DNA from: Bacillota bacterium
Lineage (GTDB): Bacteria > Bacillota > Clostridia > Acetivibrionales > DSM-1351
Assembly: GCA_023400235.1 (NCBI GenBank)
Contig: JAEXFI010000006.1
Coordinates: 1 to 61,058 of the forward strand
Direction: 5' to 3'
Length of the DNA stretch: 61,058 nt
Part shown: positions 16,013 to 25,610 of the stretch, piece after piece
How positions within the stretch are numbered: the first letter of the stretch is position 1
How the letters are laid out: every line of letters begins with the position of its first letter
The notes under the pieces: generated by a model
Database searches by the model: none
The model's input: the letters and a program-made list of their open reading frames with translations, nothing else
What the model was told of the DNA's origin: nothing
Position numbers and translations under genes: made by a program

Positions 16013-17377
16013 ATGAATCTAATGTGCAAAATCGACTATCCCGAAGATGTGGGATATATTATTGAAAAACTTAATGAAAACGGCTTTGAGGCTTTTATTG
16101 TGGGGGGATGTGTCAGGGACTCCATACTGGGGAAGCTTCCTTGTGACTGGGATATTGCAACCAGCGCCCTGCCCGCGGATGTGAAAAGGCTTTTTAAGAA
16201 AACCTATGACACAGGAATCAAGCATGGAACTGTAAGTGTCTCTGTCAACGACAGCCTCTATGAGGTAACCACCTACAGGATAGACGGGCACTATACCGAT
16301 TCACGGAGACCGGACAATGTGAGCTTTACCTCTGAGCTTAAAAAGGATTTGGCCAGGCGGGACTTTACCGTCAATGCAATGGCGTATAGTCCTAATACGG
16401 GACTGATAGACTATTTTGACGGTTTGAGGGATGTTGAGCAACGGCAGATAAAAGCGGTTGGAGACGCGGGCACCAGGTTTCTGGAGGATGCGCTGAGGAT
16501 GCTGCGGGCAGTGAGATTCAGCGCACAGCTGGGTTTTTCCATTGAAAAAAATACCTTTGGAGCAATTGCGGAAAATGCGGGCTCTATTAAGAATATCAGC
16601 AAGGAAAGAGTCAGGGAGGAATTGAACAAGATTCTTGTCTCTCCACGTCCGTCAGACTTTAACAAGCTATATCATTCCGGGCTGCTGGCTCATGTAATGC
16701 CTGAATTTATTCCCTGCTACCATACGGAGCAAAATAATCCCTATCACGTATACAATGTGGCAGACCATATTATCCGTACGGTGGAAAGCATTCCTGACAG
16801 CCTGATTCTCAGATGGACCATGCTCCTGCACGACATAGGGAAGCCAGCTAAAAGGACCACGGATGACGAGGGGATAGATCACTTTTACGGACATCAGGAA
16901 GCAAGTGCTGAAATGGCAGAGGTTATACTGGACCGGCTGCGCTTTGACAAGCTTTCCATTAAGAAAATACTCACCCTGGTCAAATATCACGACATTGATA
17001 TTTTTGATACGGAAAAATCCGTCAGAAGGGTTACAAGCAGACTGGGAGAGGATTTGTTTCCAAGCCTTCTGGAGGTTCAGAGAGCTGATGCACTGGGACA
17101 AAATCCTGTTTATCTGGACAAGCGGCTTATAAAGCTGGATAATATTAAACATATTTACTCTCAGATAAGGGAGGAACAGCAGTGCCTTACCCTGTCTCAG
17201 CTGGCTGTAAACGGAGATGACCTTATAGCACTTGGCATGCGGCCGGGGAGAGAGCTGAAGGAAGTAATTGAAGCATTGTTTGAGCAGGTTTTGGACAATC
17301 CCGAAATAAATGACAGGGAGACGCTTAAGGAGCTTGCAAGACAGCTTATGAGCAGATATCACAAGCGGGGTTCCTGA
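16013..17377 (+). CDS. cca: CCA tRNA nucleotidyltransferase (poly(A) polymerase family)
   Basis: A 454-residue class II nucleotidyltransferase. The head domain has GGCVRDSILGKLPCDWDIAT with catalytic DxD, and RRDFTVNAMAY for nucleotide handling; the RNA-binding middle follows, and an HD domain (HDIGKPAKRT, residues ~265) occupies the C-terminal part. This class adds or repairs the 3' CCA of tRNAs. RBS GAGGCGG precedes ATG 16013. The two glycine tRNAs nearby carry encoded CCA, so repair rather than synthesis would apply to them. Clostridial enzymes with an HD domain are usually full CCA enzymes. Confidence 0.92.
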   Translation: MNLMCKIDYPEDVGYIIEKLNENGFEAFIVGGCVRDSILGKLPCDWDIATSALPADVKRLFKKTYDTGIKHGTVSVSVNDSLYEVTTYRIDGHYTDSRRPDNVSFTSELKKDLARRDFTVNAMAYSPNTGLIDYFDGLRDVEQRQIKAVGDAGTRFLEDALRMLRAVRFSAQLGFSIEKNTFGAIAENAGSIKNISKERVREELNKILVSPRPSDFNKLYHSGLLAHVMPEFIPCYHTEQNNPYHVYNVADHIIRTVESIPDSLILRWTMLLHDIGKPAKRTTDDEGIDHFYGHQEASAEMAEVILDRLRFDKLSIKKILTLVKYHDIDIFDTEKSVRRVTSRLGEDLFPSLLEVQRADALGQNPVYLDKRLIKLDNIKHIYSQIREEQQCLTLSQLAVNGDDLIALGMRPGRELKEVIEALFEQVLDNPEINDRETLKELARQLMSRYHKRGS

Positions 17378-17450
17378 ATGGTGGCTGTTGTTAACGGCGG
17401 AATTCATACCGAGGATATAAAAATAAAACGAATTTAAAGGAGTGTTGGTT

Positions 17451-18182
17451 TTGACGGGGATGGGAACTCTGGTAAACACCGGAGCGGTTATTGCAGGAGG
17501 AATCGCGGGAACCCTGCTGAGAAGCGGGATACCTGAAAAATACAAGAAGACGGTTATGCAGGCTATAGGACTTTCTGTCATGTTCATAGGCATATCAGGT
17601 ACAATAAAGGAAATGCTTGTGATTGCTGCCGGAAACAAGCTGGACAGGCAGTTCATAATGCTTATGATATTCAGCCTTGTACTTGGAGGCTTAGCCGGGG
17701 AATTTTTAAAGATAGAAAAAAGGCTTGAAAACATAGGAGTTTGGTTTCAAACTAAAATCCCTGCCAGAGAAGGAACCTTTGCCGAAGGCTTTGTTACCGC
17801 AAGCCTTGTATACTGTGTTGGGGCTATGGCCATTGTAGGCTCGCTGGAGGACGGACTTTCGGGGAATCCTTCAACCCTGTATGCAAAAGCCATCCTGGAT
17901 GGAGTATCAGCAGTCGTATTTGCTGCCACAATGGGAATCGGCGTGGCTTTTTCCGCCATACCGGTGCTTGCCTACCAGGGAGCCATAACCCTGCTGGCAG
18001 GAGTTATAAAGCCCTGGCTCAATGATATTGTAATAAGTCAGATGTCCCTGGTGGGAGGGATATTGATTTTTGCCATAGGCATAAATCTGCTGGAACTGAA
18101 AAAAATCAATGTGGGAAACCTTCTCCCGGCCGTATTCATACCTGTGCTGTACTTTATTCTGAAAAGTCTGCTGGGTATGTAG
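17451..18182 (+). CDS. DUF554 family membrane protein
   Basis: A 243-residue integral membrane protein with about seven hydrophobic segments and many small-residue motifs (GTLVNTGAVIAGGIAGTLLRSG at the N-terminus, VGAMAIVGSLEDG in the middle) characteristic of the YdfK/YqgA DUF554 family. Start TTG 17451 is eight bases after AAAGGAG; ATG 17460 is the alternative. Function of the family is not established; transport is presumed. It follows cca by about 70 bases and may share its transcript. Confidence 0.85.
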   Translation: MTGMGTLVNTGAVIAGGIAGTLLRSGIPEKYKKTVMQAIGLSVMFIGISGTIKEMLVIAAGNKLDRQFIMLMIFSLVLGGLAGEFLKIEKRLENIGVWFQTKIPAREGTFAEGFVTASLVYCVGAMAIVGSLEDGLSGNPSTLYAKAILDGVSAVVFAATMGIGVAFSAIPVLAYQGAITLLAGVIKPWLNDIVISQMSLVGGILIFAIGINLLELKKINVGNLLPAVFIPVLYFILKSLLGM

Positions 18183-18211
18183 CAGGATGTATTATTTAAA
18201 GCTCACCGGGA

Positions 18212-18244
18212 GCAGGCGGCATCCGGGCAACATTTGCCGTCTGC
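18212..18244 (+). terminator. Possible terminator after DUF554 gene
   Basis: GCAGGCGGC (18212-18220) pairs with GCCGTCTGC (18236-18244) with one G-T pair. The trailing T-run is weak (CCCATTTAT). Confidence 0.4.
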
Positions 18245-18311
18245 CCCATTTATAACTGGAGCAGCAGGCTGATTTACGGTTAATTTATTAATATAATTTT
18301 TTAAAAAATGG

Positions 18312-18340
18312 TTGACAAAAGCAGTGAACCCCTTTATAAT
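18312..18340 (+). promoter_or_regulatory. Consensus promoter for the tRNA-Gly pair
   Basis: TTGACA (18312-18317), 17-base spacer, TATAAT (18335-18340): a perfect sigma-A promoter 20 bases before the first tRNA. Confidence 0.92.
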
Positions 18341-18360
18341 AACTTTTGCGTGATAGTAAT

Positions 18361-18435
18361 GCGGGTTTAACTCAGCGGTAGAGTGTCACCTTGCCAAGGT
18401 GAAAGTCGAGAGTTCGAATCTCTTAACCCGCTCCA
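18361..18435 (+). tRNA. tRNA-Gly (GCC anticodon)
   Basis: Acceptor GCGGGTT pairs with AACCCGC, the anticodon loop reads CTTGCCAAG, the T arm contains GTTCGAATC, and CCA is encoded. 75 bases. Confidence 0.96.
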
Positions 18436-18442
18436 TAATCCC

Positions 18443-18516
18443 GCGGGTGTAGTTCAATGGTAGAACATCAGCCTTCCAAGCTGATTGCGTGGGTCCGATT
18501 CCCATCACCCGCTCCA
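18443..18516 (+). tRNA. tRNA-Gly (TCC anticodon)
   Basis: Acceptor GCGGGTG pairs with CACCCGC, anticodon loop CTTCCAA, T arm GGTCCGATTCC (GGTCCGATT rather than GGTTCGATT), and encoded CCA. 74 bases, seven bases after the first tRNA. Confidence 0.95.
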
Positions 18517-18518
18517 GG

Positions 18519-18571
18519 AAAAACCGTTTCTTTTGTAATGTATTTTACATTGTGAAAGAAGCGGTTTTTTT
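18519..18571 (+). terminator. Terminator of the tRNA operon
   Basis: AAAAACCG-TTTCTTT pairs with AAAGAA-GCGGTTTTT through a long stem and ends in TTTTTTT, directly after the second tRNA. Confidence 0.88.
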
Positions 18572-18642
18572 GCTGTGTTCGGATAAAATCATCAGTCCGG
18601 GGCAAATTATGAGATGAATGAAATTATATAAGGGAGTATCCT

Positions 18643-19902
18643 GTGGAAAGAAATTCATCCAAAAGTTCGGAGCCAAGGCGCAAAATCGCATTTTTAAGCA
18701 CTTTGGGTATTACACAGCTGCATTATAGAAATCCCTACGTAGTGGCTTGGTGGTCTGCTGCTTTTCCCGGCCTTGGCCACATGCTGCTCTCAAAATATAT
18801 CAGGGGCTTTCTTCTGTTCGTCTGGGAAGTGGTAATAAACCTCAATGCACATATTAATATGGCCATTTTTTATACCTTCACAGGCAATTTCACGTCGGCA
18901 CGGGAGGTGTTGGACATCAGGTGGCTGCTGCTGTACAATGCGGTGTATATCTTTTCCATATGGGACAGCTACAGGGCTGCAAATGATGTAAACAACTGTT
19001 ATGAGCTGGCCGCAAGAGAGGATGCTGAGATTCAACCCTTCATCATGAATTCCCTGGAGATGAACTACCTTGACAGGAAAAGTCCCTGGGTATCGGCGGT
19101 GTGGTCCTTTTTAATGCCGGGCACAGGCCAGTTGTATACCCATAGGATTATAACCGCATTATTCACGTTTGTCTGGTGGATAGTCATACTGTACTATTCA
19201 AAGGTTCTGCCGGCAATTCACTTTACCTTTCTGGGAGGGTTCAATATGGCACGGTTTGTCATGGATCAGCACTGGGCCATGAATATTTCTTCCGTCTATA
19301 TGTTCGCCGTATATGACGCCTATATAAACACGGTAGAGAACAACAAGCTTTTCCAGTGGGAGCAGTCCAAATTTTTGAAAAAGCATTATCAAAGCATTAA
19401 CTTTACAGTTCCTGGCAAGAATAATGCTGCTGGAGGTGATCGGATGTATATAATCTCGACTTTCGAGCATTCAATTTATCTTGAAAAGGCGGTGACCGCA
19501 ATTCAAATGCGTGGGATTGCAAAAGAGGATATCCTTGCTGTTCCCATGGATAAAAGAGCAGAGCAAAGGAAGCTGTTTGACTCCATACATCAATCGGACG
19601 GGCTGAGCCTTATGGATCTTTCCGCCATTCTGGGCACAATATTTATGCTGCTGGGAACCATATATGGTTTCGTACTTAAACTCGGTCCGATTTTCTGGGG
19701 GTTGGCAGGTCTGGTAGCAGGCTTCGTCCTTGGCCTTTCAATAAAGCTCCTGATCATCAGGAAGAGCAGCCGACGGCAAGATAACAAAAAAGCTTCCGAG
19801 GTTGTATTGATTATAGACTGCGGGAAGGAGAAGGCGGAAATGGTGGCTGATACCCTCTGGAACCATCATGCCCTGGGAGTCAGCAGGCTGGATTTGAACT
19901 GA
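18643..19902 (+). CDS. Uncharacterised membrane protein with internal duplication
   Basis: A 419-residue protein. Two related modules lie at about residues 28-118 and 144-235: NPYVVAWWSAAFPGLGHMLL..AREVLDIRWLLLYNAVYIFSIWDSYRAAND against SPWVSAVWSFLMPGTGQLYT..ARFVMDQHWAMNISSVYMFAVYDAYINTVE. Each has two or three membrane spans. A soluble stretch follows, beginning MYIISTFEHSIYLEKAVTAI, which with a Gly-rich hydrophobic segment (LLGTIYGFVLKLG) resembles stress proteins of the YflT/17M type. GTG 18643 follows GGGAG. Function unknown; no family name recognised with confidence. Confidence 0.8.
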   Translation: MERNSSKSSEPRRKIAFLSTLGITQLHYRNPYVVAWWSAAFPGLGHMLLSKYIRGFLLFVWEVVINLNAHINMAIFYTFTGNFTSAREVLDIRWLLLYNAVYIFSIWDSYRAANDVNNCYELAAREDAEIQPFIMNSLEMNYLDRKSPWVSAVWSFLMPGTGQLYTHRIITALFTFVWWIVILYYSKVLPAIHFTFLGGFNMARFVMDQHWAMNISSVYMFAVYDAYINTVENNKLFQWEQSKFLKKHYQSINFTVPGKNNAAGGDRMYIISTFEHSIYLEKAVTAIQMRGIAKEDILAVPMDKRAEQRKLFDSIHQSDGLSLMDLSAILGTIFMLLGTIYGFVLKLGPIFWGLAGLVAGFVLGLSIKLLIIRKSSRRQDNKKASEVVLIIDCGKEKAEMVADTLWNHHALGVSRLDLN

Positions 19903-20011
19903 CTGGCTGATTTTCTTTTCTATTTACATGTTCTGTAAATTTTAGTTTAATGCTAAAATATAAATAGCAAAAATTTACTTTAAAAATTTATAAGCTGAAA
20001 TGGAGAACTGT

Positions 20012-20992
20012 ATGGCAAAAATAAAACTTTTATCAATTGACGGCGGAGGCATAAGAGGAATACTTCCGTCCATGGTGCTGGCAAAAATAGAAGAGATGAC
20101 GGGAAAGCCGGTATGCCAGATGTTTGACCTTGTATCAGGTACATCCACCGGCTCTATTATAGCCTTGGGACTTACCATGCCCTCAAAGGAGGACAAGACA
20201 AAGCCTGCATACCGGGCTGAGGAATTGATTGAACTGTATGCTGATAAGGGCGAAAAGATTTTCTCCACAGGTATCTTTCATAAAATTTTATCCCTTGACG
20301 GCATATGTGACGAGAAGTATAAATCCACCGGCATTGAATCGGTGCTTAAGGACTACTTTGGAAAGACCATGCTGTCCGAAGCCCTGGCGCCTGTCCTGGT
20401 TCCAGCCTATGAAATAGGCTTAAGAATGCCATTTTTCTTTAAAAGCCGCCATGCAAAAAATCCACAGAAGGAAAACTATGACTTCCCCATGTGGCAGGTG
20501 GCCAGATCAAGCTCTGCCGCTCCTACATATTTTCAGCCCTACAAGCTTCAAATGAATACGGGTAGGGGGCCGGACTACTATACCTTCATTGATGGGGGCG
20601 TATTTGCAAATAATCCTTCAATGTGTGCCTTTGCCGAGGCAAAGGTAATGTTCGGAGACGATGAAGACATTTTGCTGCTGTCCCTTGGCACAGGAGAGCT
20701 GAGCAAAACCATACCCTATGAGGAGGCAAAGGACTGGGGACTGGTCAACTGGGCCAAACCAATGCTGGGGATTGTTTTCGACGGCGTAAGCGGGACTGTG
20801 GATTACCAGCTGAGGCAATTGCTCACAGACAGAAGGTATTTCAGGATACAGTCAAGCCTGGCTGAATTGGGCAAGGGCATTGATGATGCAAGTGATGAAA
20901 ATATTCATCAGCTCAGACTTCTGGGACAAAAGACTGTTGAAGAGTGGTACAACAGCGGAAAACTGGATAAGCTATGCAGACAGCTGGTGTGA
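20012..20992 (+). CDS. Patatin-like phospholipase
   Basis: A 326-residue cytoplasmic acyl hydrolase of the patatin family. The oxyanion-hole motif DGGGIRG starts at residue 10, the nucleophile Ser45 lies in GTSTG, and the catalytic Asp194 in DGGVFANNPS completes the Ser-Asp dyad. Start ATG 20012 is preceded by TGGAG; ATG 20000 is alternative. CBASS effector CapV belongs to the same family, but no cyclic-nucleotide synthase is adjacent, so a lipid turnover enzyme is the plain reading. Monocistronic. Confidence 0.9.
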   Translation: MAKIKLLSIDGGGIRGILPSMVLAKIEEMTGKPVCQMFDLVSGTSTGSIIALGLTMPSKEDKTKPAYRAEELIELYADKGEKIFSTGIFHKILSLDGICDEKYKSTGIESVLKDYFGKTMLSEALAPVLVPAYEIGLRMPFFFKSRHAKNPQKENYDFPMWQVARSSSAAPTYFQPYKLQMNTGRGPDYYTFIDGGVFANNPSMCAFAEAKVMFGDDEDILLLSLGTGELSKTIPYEEAKDWGLVNWAKPMLGIVFDGVSGTVDYQLRQLLTDRRYFRIQSSLAELGKGIDDASDENIHQLRLLGQKTVEEWYNSGKLDKLCRQLV

Positions 20993-21065
20993 GTATTCCC
21001 TCGGGACAGCCTGTAATCTATACATAAAGCGTGATTAGCCAAATTTTTTCCATAAAATCAGAATG

Positions 21066-21095
21066 TTGTGAATACCTGGTCTAATAAAATATACT
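21066..21095 (+). promoter_or_regulatory. Probable promoter of the pyrophosphatase gene
   Basis: TTGTGA (21066-21071), 18-base spacer, TATACT (21090-21095), about 90 bases before the start codon. Confidence 0.55.
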
Positions 21096-21182
21096 GTACG
21101 ACTTTTTTAGGGATGGCAAAATGACTGCAATTTCACCCTTTCGTCTTGCTGTCCCCTTATTATGGTAAAAGGAGGCAGTTTT

Positions 21183-23630
21183 ATGTATTCACAACTTAAA
21201 AGGTTGCTGAAGAAAATAACCAAGGTACTATTGACAAGTACTCTCTTAGCTGTTTTCACTCCCCTTGCAGCCTATGCAGGAGAGGCGGATTTGAGCACCC
21301 CGGAGTTGACCGGCGCACAGAACAACCTTTTGCATCTGGGCATGCTTGTCTGCTTGCTGGGAATGTTGTTCGGGCTGTTCCAATTCATCAGAATAAAAAA
21401 AATAAGAGCACATAAGAGCATGCTTGAGGTGGCTGATACCATATATGAAACCTGCAAGACCTATCTGGTGCAGCAGGGAAAGTTTCTGGCCCTCTTACTG
21501 GTATTTATAGGTGTATGTATAGCCTTCTATTTCGGCTTTCTTCAGGGGAAAGGGCCAGGAGGGGTAATACTTATCCTGGCGTGGACGGTGGTGGGCATAT
21601 TGGGGTCGTACAGCGTTGCCTGGTATGGTATCCGCATGAACACGCTGGCAAACAGCAGGATGGCCTTTTCAGCACTGGAAAGGAAGCCCCTGAAGCTGCT
21701 GTTCATACCGCTGGATTCGGGTATGAGCATTGGTGTCATCCTCATATGCGTTGAGCTTATCATGATGCTGGCCATTCTCCGGTTTGTTCCCAGAGAGCTG
21801 GCTGGAGCAAGCTTTATCGGCTTTGCAATTGGAGAGTCCTTGGGAGCAAGTGCACTTCGCATTGCAGGAGGCATTTTTACCAAGATAGCAGACATTGGCT
21901 CCGACCTTATGAAAATAGTTTTCAAAATAAAGGAGGATGACCCACGGAATCCGGGAGTGATAGCGGATTGTACAGGAGACAATGCGGGAGACAGCGTCGG
22001 GCCTACTGCCGACGGTTTTGAGACATACGGCGTTACGGGCGTGGCCCTAATTACCTTTATAGTACTGTCGGTTGCAGGGGAGCTGCAGAGCCATATGCTG
22101 GTGTGGATTTTCACCATGCGTGTGCTGATGATAGCCACTTCAGTGGGAGCCTTTTATATTAACCGGCTGCTGAGCAAAATCAGATTCGGAAGAAAAGTAC
22201 ACATGGACTTTGAAAAGCCCCTGACCAGCCTGGTCTGGATTACTTCGGCACTGTCCATAGCCGTCACCTTCCTCATAAGCTTTCTCATGATAGGGCCTGA
22301 AACGGCAATAGGTGACAAGTCAGGCCACCTGTGGGTGCTGCTGGCGGCCATAATCAGCTGCGGTACACTGGGGGCGGCATTGATTCCCGAATTTACAAAA
22401 ATATTTACAAGTCCCAAATCCATACACGTAAAAGAGACAGTGACCGCTTCAAAAGAGGGGGGAGCCTCTTTGAACATCCTTTCAGGCCTTGTTGCAGGTA
22501 ACTTCAGCGCCTTCTGGAAGGGCATGGTGTTCGTTGTCCTCATGTTTGCAGCGTATTCTGCCGGCAGGTTCGGCCTGGGCGATATTATGGACTATCCCTC
22601 AATATTTGCTTTCGGACTTGTGGCCTTCGGCTTCCTGGGAATGGGGCCCGTCACTATTGCAGTTGACAGCTATGGGCCTGTAACAGACAATGCACAGTCC
22701 ATATATGAATTATCTCTCATAGAGGAGATTCCCGGCATTGATAAGGAGATAGAGAGCAGCTTCGGCTTCAAGCCGGATTTTGAAAACGCCAAATTCTACC
22801 TGGAGGCCAATGACGGCGCAGGCAACACCTTTAAGGCCACCGCAAAGCCTGTTTTGATCGGGACTGCTGTTGTGGGAGCCACAACAATGATTTTTTCACT
22901 TATACTGGTGATTAAGAATGTACTTGGGGTGAAGCCGGAGGTGGTGCTGAACCTGTTAAACCCATACACCCTTCTGGGCTTTCTTTGCGGAGGTGCAGTC
23001 ATATACTGGTTTACGGGAGCATCCACCCAGGCGGTGTCCACAGGGGCCTACAGGGCGGTGGAATATATAAAAAAGAATATACGGCTTGAAGAGGACTCGG
23101 ACCGGAGAGCCTCCACAGACAAGTCAAAGGAGGTGGTGAAGATATGTACCCAATATGCACAGAGGGGAATGCTGAATATATTTATAGCCATATTTTCCTT
23201 TGCGCTTGCCTTTGCGTTCCTATCTGCTCCGAGAAACGGCAACGATTCTGTTGCATTATTTATAGCCTATCTCATATCAATTGCAGTATTCGGGCTGTAC
23301 CAGGCCATATTCATGGCAAATGCCGGGGGCTGCTGGGACAATGCAAAAAAGGTGGTGGAGGTGGAGCTCAAGCAAAAGGGTACTGAACTCCATGATGCGA
23401 CCGTAGTAGGGGACACGGTGGGAGATCCTTTCAAGGATACCTCCTCGGTGGCGCTTAACCCCATCATCAAGTTTACAACCCTTTTTGGACTCTTGGCCAT
23501 GGAGATAGCCATATCAGACTCCTTCAAGGATGCGGCCCCCTTTGTGGGAATCGCTTTTCTGGGCTGTGCTCTGGTATTTGTCTGGCGTTCCTTCTACTGC
23601 ATGCGCATAAACAGCAAGAAGGGAAAATAG
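21183..23630 (+). CDS. hppA: Membrane proton-translocating pyrophosphatase
   Basis: An 815-residue polytopic enzyme coupling PPi hydrolysis to ion pumping. Signatures visible: GGIFTKIADIGSDLMK, EDDPRNPGVIADCTGDNAGDSVGPTADGFETYG, and the C-terminal GDTVGDPFKDTSSVALNP. The block GNTFKATAKP carries Lys where K+-dependent enzymes have Ala, which points to the K+-independent class that pumps H+. ATG 21183 follows AAAGGAGG. An extra N-terminal signal-like hydrophobic segment (residues 10-30) precedes the core. Sequence is divergent from the classical DNVGDNVGDCAG form. Likely conserves energy from biosynthetic PPi. Confidence 0.93.
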   Translation: MYSQLKRLLKKITKVLLTSTLLAVFTPLAAYAGEADLSTPELTGAQNNLLHLGMLVCLLGMLFGLFQFIRIKKIRAHKSMLEVADTIYETCKTYLVQQGKFLALLLVFIGVCIAFYFGFLQGKGPGGVILILAWTVVGILGSYSVAWYGIRMNTLANSRMAFSALERKPLKLLFIPLDSGMSIGVILICVELIMMLAILRFVPRELAGASFIGFAIGESLGASALRIAGGIFTKIADIGSDLMKIVFKIKEDDPRNPGVIADCTGDNAGDSVGPTADGFETYGVTGVALITFIVLSVAGELQSHMLVWIFTMRVLMIATSVGAFYINRLLSKIRFGRKVHMDFEKPLTSLVWITSALSIAVTFLISFLMIGPETAIGDKSGHLWVLLAAIISCGTLGAALIPEFTKIFTSPKSIHVKETVTASKEGGASLNILSGLVAGNFSAFWKGMVFVVLMFAAYSAGRFGLGDIMDYPSIFAFGLVAFGFLGMGPVTIAVDSYGPVTDNAQSIYELSLIEEIPGIDKEIESSFGFKPDFENAKFYLEANDGAGNTFKATAKPVLIGTAVVGATTMIFSLILVIKNVLGVKPEVVLNLLNPYTLLGFLCGGAVIYWFTGASTQAVSTGAYRAVEYIKKNIRLEEDSDRRASTDKSKEVVKICTQYAQRGMLNIFIAIFSFALAFAFLSAPRNGNDSVALFIAYLISIAVFGLYQAIFMANAGGCWDNAKKVVEVELKQKGTELHDATVVGDTVGDPFKDTSSVALNPIIKFTTLFGLLAMEIAISDSFKDAAPFVGIAFLGCALVFVWRSFYCMRINSKKGK

Positions 23631-23756
23631 CGGGGAAGGGGAGTATAGATTAGCCTGCTGTAAAATTGTATAAAATGCCGTGTTTTCTTTTTGCGGCCGA
23701 TATTATATAATATTAGGGATTGAATGTTTTACCGAAATGGCTTGGGAGGCTAATAT

Positions 23757-24710
23757 ATGTTTTCAGTGACGATAAAAGAGATAATGGAAGAGTTTCAGTT
23801 GGAGGAGCTTACGGGCTGCAAGGACTATGAAAATATAGAGATTTCATCTGCGGATGTGAACAGGCCTGGCTTACAGCTTGCAGGCTATATGGAGTATTTC
23901 GGAACCGATAGAATGCAGATTATCGGAAAGGGAGAGACGGCATATCTCATGCAGCTCAGGGAGGAAGACAGGTACAGGCGGCTGGATAACTTTTTTAAAT
24001 GCGGCTTTCCCTGTATGGTAGTGGCCAGGGGACTGGGAGTTTTTCCCGAGATGATAGATGTGGGGAGAAAGTACAATATACCTGTTCTGAGAACAGATGA
24101 TGTCACCTCCAGATTTATGAGCGGAGTCATCCGGTATCTGAATCTGCAGCTGGGGCCTAGAACCAGTACCCACGGTGTTCTGGTGGAGGTTTACGGTGAG
24201 GGTATTCTCATTCTGGGTGAAAGCGGAGTGGGTAAAAGCGAAATAGCCCTGGAGCTGGTTAAAAGAGGGCACAGGCTTGTTGCAGATGACAATGTGGAAA
24301 TCAGAAAGGTTTCGGATAAGACCCTTGTGGGAACCGCTCCCGATATAATAAGGCACTTTATAGAAATAAGAGGCATAGGTATTTTGGATGTAAAGAACCT
24401 TTACGGTGTGGGTTCTGTTAAAATGACGGAAAACATAAATCTGGTCATAAAATTTGAACACTGGAATGACAAAAAGGTCTATGACAGGCTCGGCCTTGAG
24501 GAAGAGTTTACAGAGGTGCTGGGAATAACCGTGCCCTGTCTTACCATACCGGTCAGCCCCGGAAGAAACCTGGCAGTCATAGTTGAGGTTGCTGCCATGA
24601 ACAACAGGCAGAAAAAGATGGGTTACAATGCTGCCAAGGTTCTCAGCGAAAGGGTTCTGGGCAATATAAACAAATCCACCGAATACAAGGAAACCGGCTT
24701 TAAGGATTAA
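23757..24710 (+). CDS. hprK: HPr kinase/phosphorylase
   Basis: A 317-residue bifunctional enzyme that phosphorylates Ser46 of HPr with ATP or PPi and removes it with phosphate. The Walker A GESGVGKS spans residues 154-161, and the family signature with catalytic His lies in the RHFIEIRGIGILDVKNLYG segment. N-terminal domain has the usual 130 residues. GGGAGG precedes ATG 23757. It begins a cluster with murB, rapZ, yvcK and whiA, a common Firmicute grouping, and sets carbon catabolite repression. Confidence 0.96.
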   Translation: MFSVTIKEIMEEFQLEELTGCKDYENIEISSADVNRPGLQLAGYMEYFGTDRMQIIGKGETAYLMQLREEDRYRRLDNFFKCGFPCMVVARGLGVFPEMIDVGRKYNIPVLRTDDVTSRFMSGVIRYLNLQLGPRTSTHGVLVEVYGEGILILGESGVGKSEIALELVKRGHRLVADDNVEIRKVSDKTLVGTAPDIIRHFIEIRGIGILDVKNLYGVGSVKMTENINLVIKFEHWNDKKVYDRLGLEEEFTEVLGITVPCLTIPVSPGRNLAVIVEVAAMNNRQKKMGYNAAKVLSERVLGNINKSTEYKETGFKD

Positions 24711-24856
24711 AAATACAAGAGGCTTCTAAAGAATATAAAGGAAATAGCTTACGCCAAATATGTCAATAATTACTTGGTGGAAGCTATTTTCATAATAGCT
24801 GCAATTTTCATATATGGCTATTTTCAGCAGAAGCTATTGAAAACCAAGGAGGCAAA

Positions 24857-25591
24857 ATGAAATTACAAGTCGATACACATACACACACTATTTCAAGCGG
24901 TCATGCCTACAGCACCATTTCGGAAAATGCCAGAGAGGCTTTTGAAAACGGCATCAGCATGATAAATATGTCGGACCACGGGCCGGCCATGAACGGAGCC
25001 CCTTTCCGCTACCATTTTGGAAATCTGGGCGTCATACCCCGGGAGCTTTACGGTGTGCGCATCTTAAAGGGTGTTGAGCTCAATATAATAAGTTATGACG
25101 GTGAGGTGGATCTGCCCGTCAATTATTTAAGAGACATGGATTTGACACTGGCAAGCTTTCATGAGATATGCATAACTCCTTCCACGGTGGAAAATCACAC
25201 CAGGGCGGCGGTCAGGATACTTGAGAACCCATATATTGATGTGCTTGCCCATCCCGGCAATCCGCAGTTTCAAATTGATATTGAAAGGGTAGTCATAGCT
25301 GCAAAGGAAAACAGCAAGCTGCTGGAAATAAACAATCACTCCTTTACTGTCAGGAGGGGGAGTGAGAAAAACTGTCTGGAGATAGTCCGGATGTGCAAAA
25401 AACATGGTGTCAGGGTGACCACCGGATCGGATGCTCATATCAGCTTCAGCATCGGACGCTTTGACAATGTGAAAAGACTGCTGGAGGAGGCCGGTATGCC
25501 GGAGGAGCTGGTTGTAACAACCTCTGCTGAGAAAATGACAGACTATTTGCTGGAAAAGAAAAAAAGATTAGAGGATATTATGAAAGGATAA
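24857..25591 (+). CDS. PHP-domain phosphatase/phosphoesterase (YcdX-like)
   Basis: A 244-residue PHP-family metal-dependent hydrolase. Metal ligands are visible in order: DTHTHT (5-10), GH, DHGPAM, an E in KGVELNI, SFHE, AHPGNP and TGSDAHI. This matches the YcdX-like trinuclear zinc phosphatases. AAGGAGGC precedes ATG 24857. It lies between hprK and murB in one direction and is probably co-transcribed. Substrate unknown. Confidence 0.9.
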   Translation: MKLQVDTHTHTISSGHAYSTISENAREAFENGISMINMSDHGPAMNGAPFRYHFGNLGVIPRELYGVRILKGVELNIISYDGEVDLPVNYLRDMDLTLASFHEICITPSTVENHTRAAVRILENPYIDVLAHPGNPQFQIDIERVVIAAKENSKLLEINNHSFTVRRGSEKNCLEIVRMCKKHGVRVTTGSDAHISFSIGRFDNVKRLLEEAGMPEELVVTTSAEKMTDYLLEKKKRLEDIMKG

Positions 25592-25610
25592 CGGTTGTGT
25601 TTATTTTTTC

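Noticed and set aside
20012..20992. Patatin-like gene as a CBASS effector
   Set aside because: No cyclic-oligonucleotide synthase or ancillary CBASS gene is adjacent; neighbours are a membrane protein and a pyrophosphatase.
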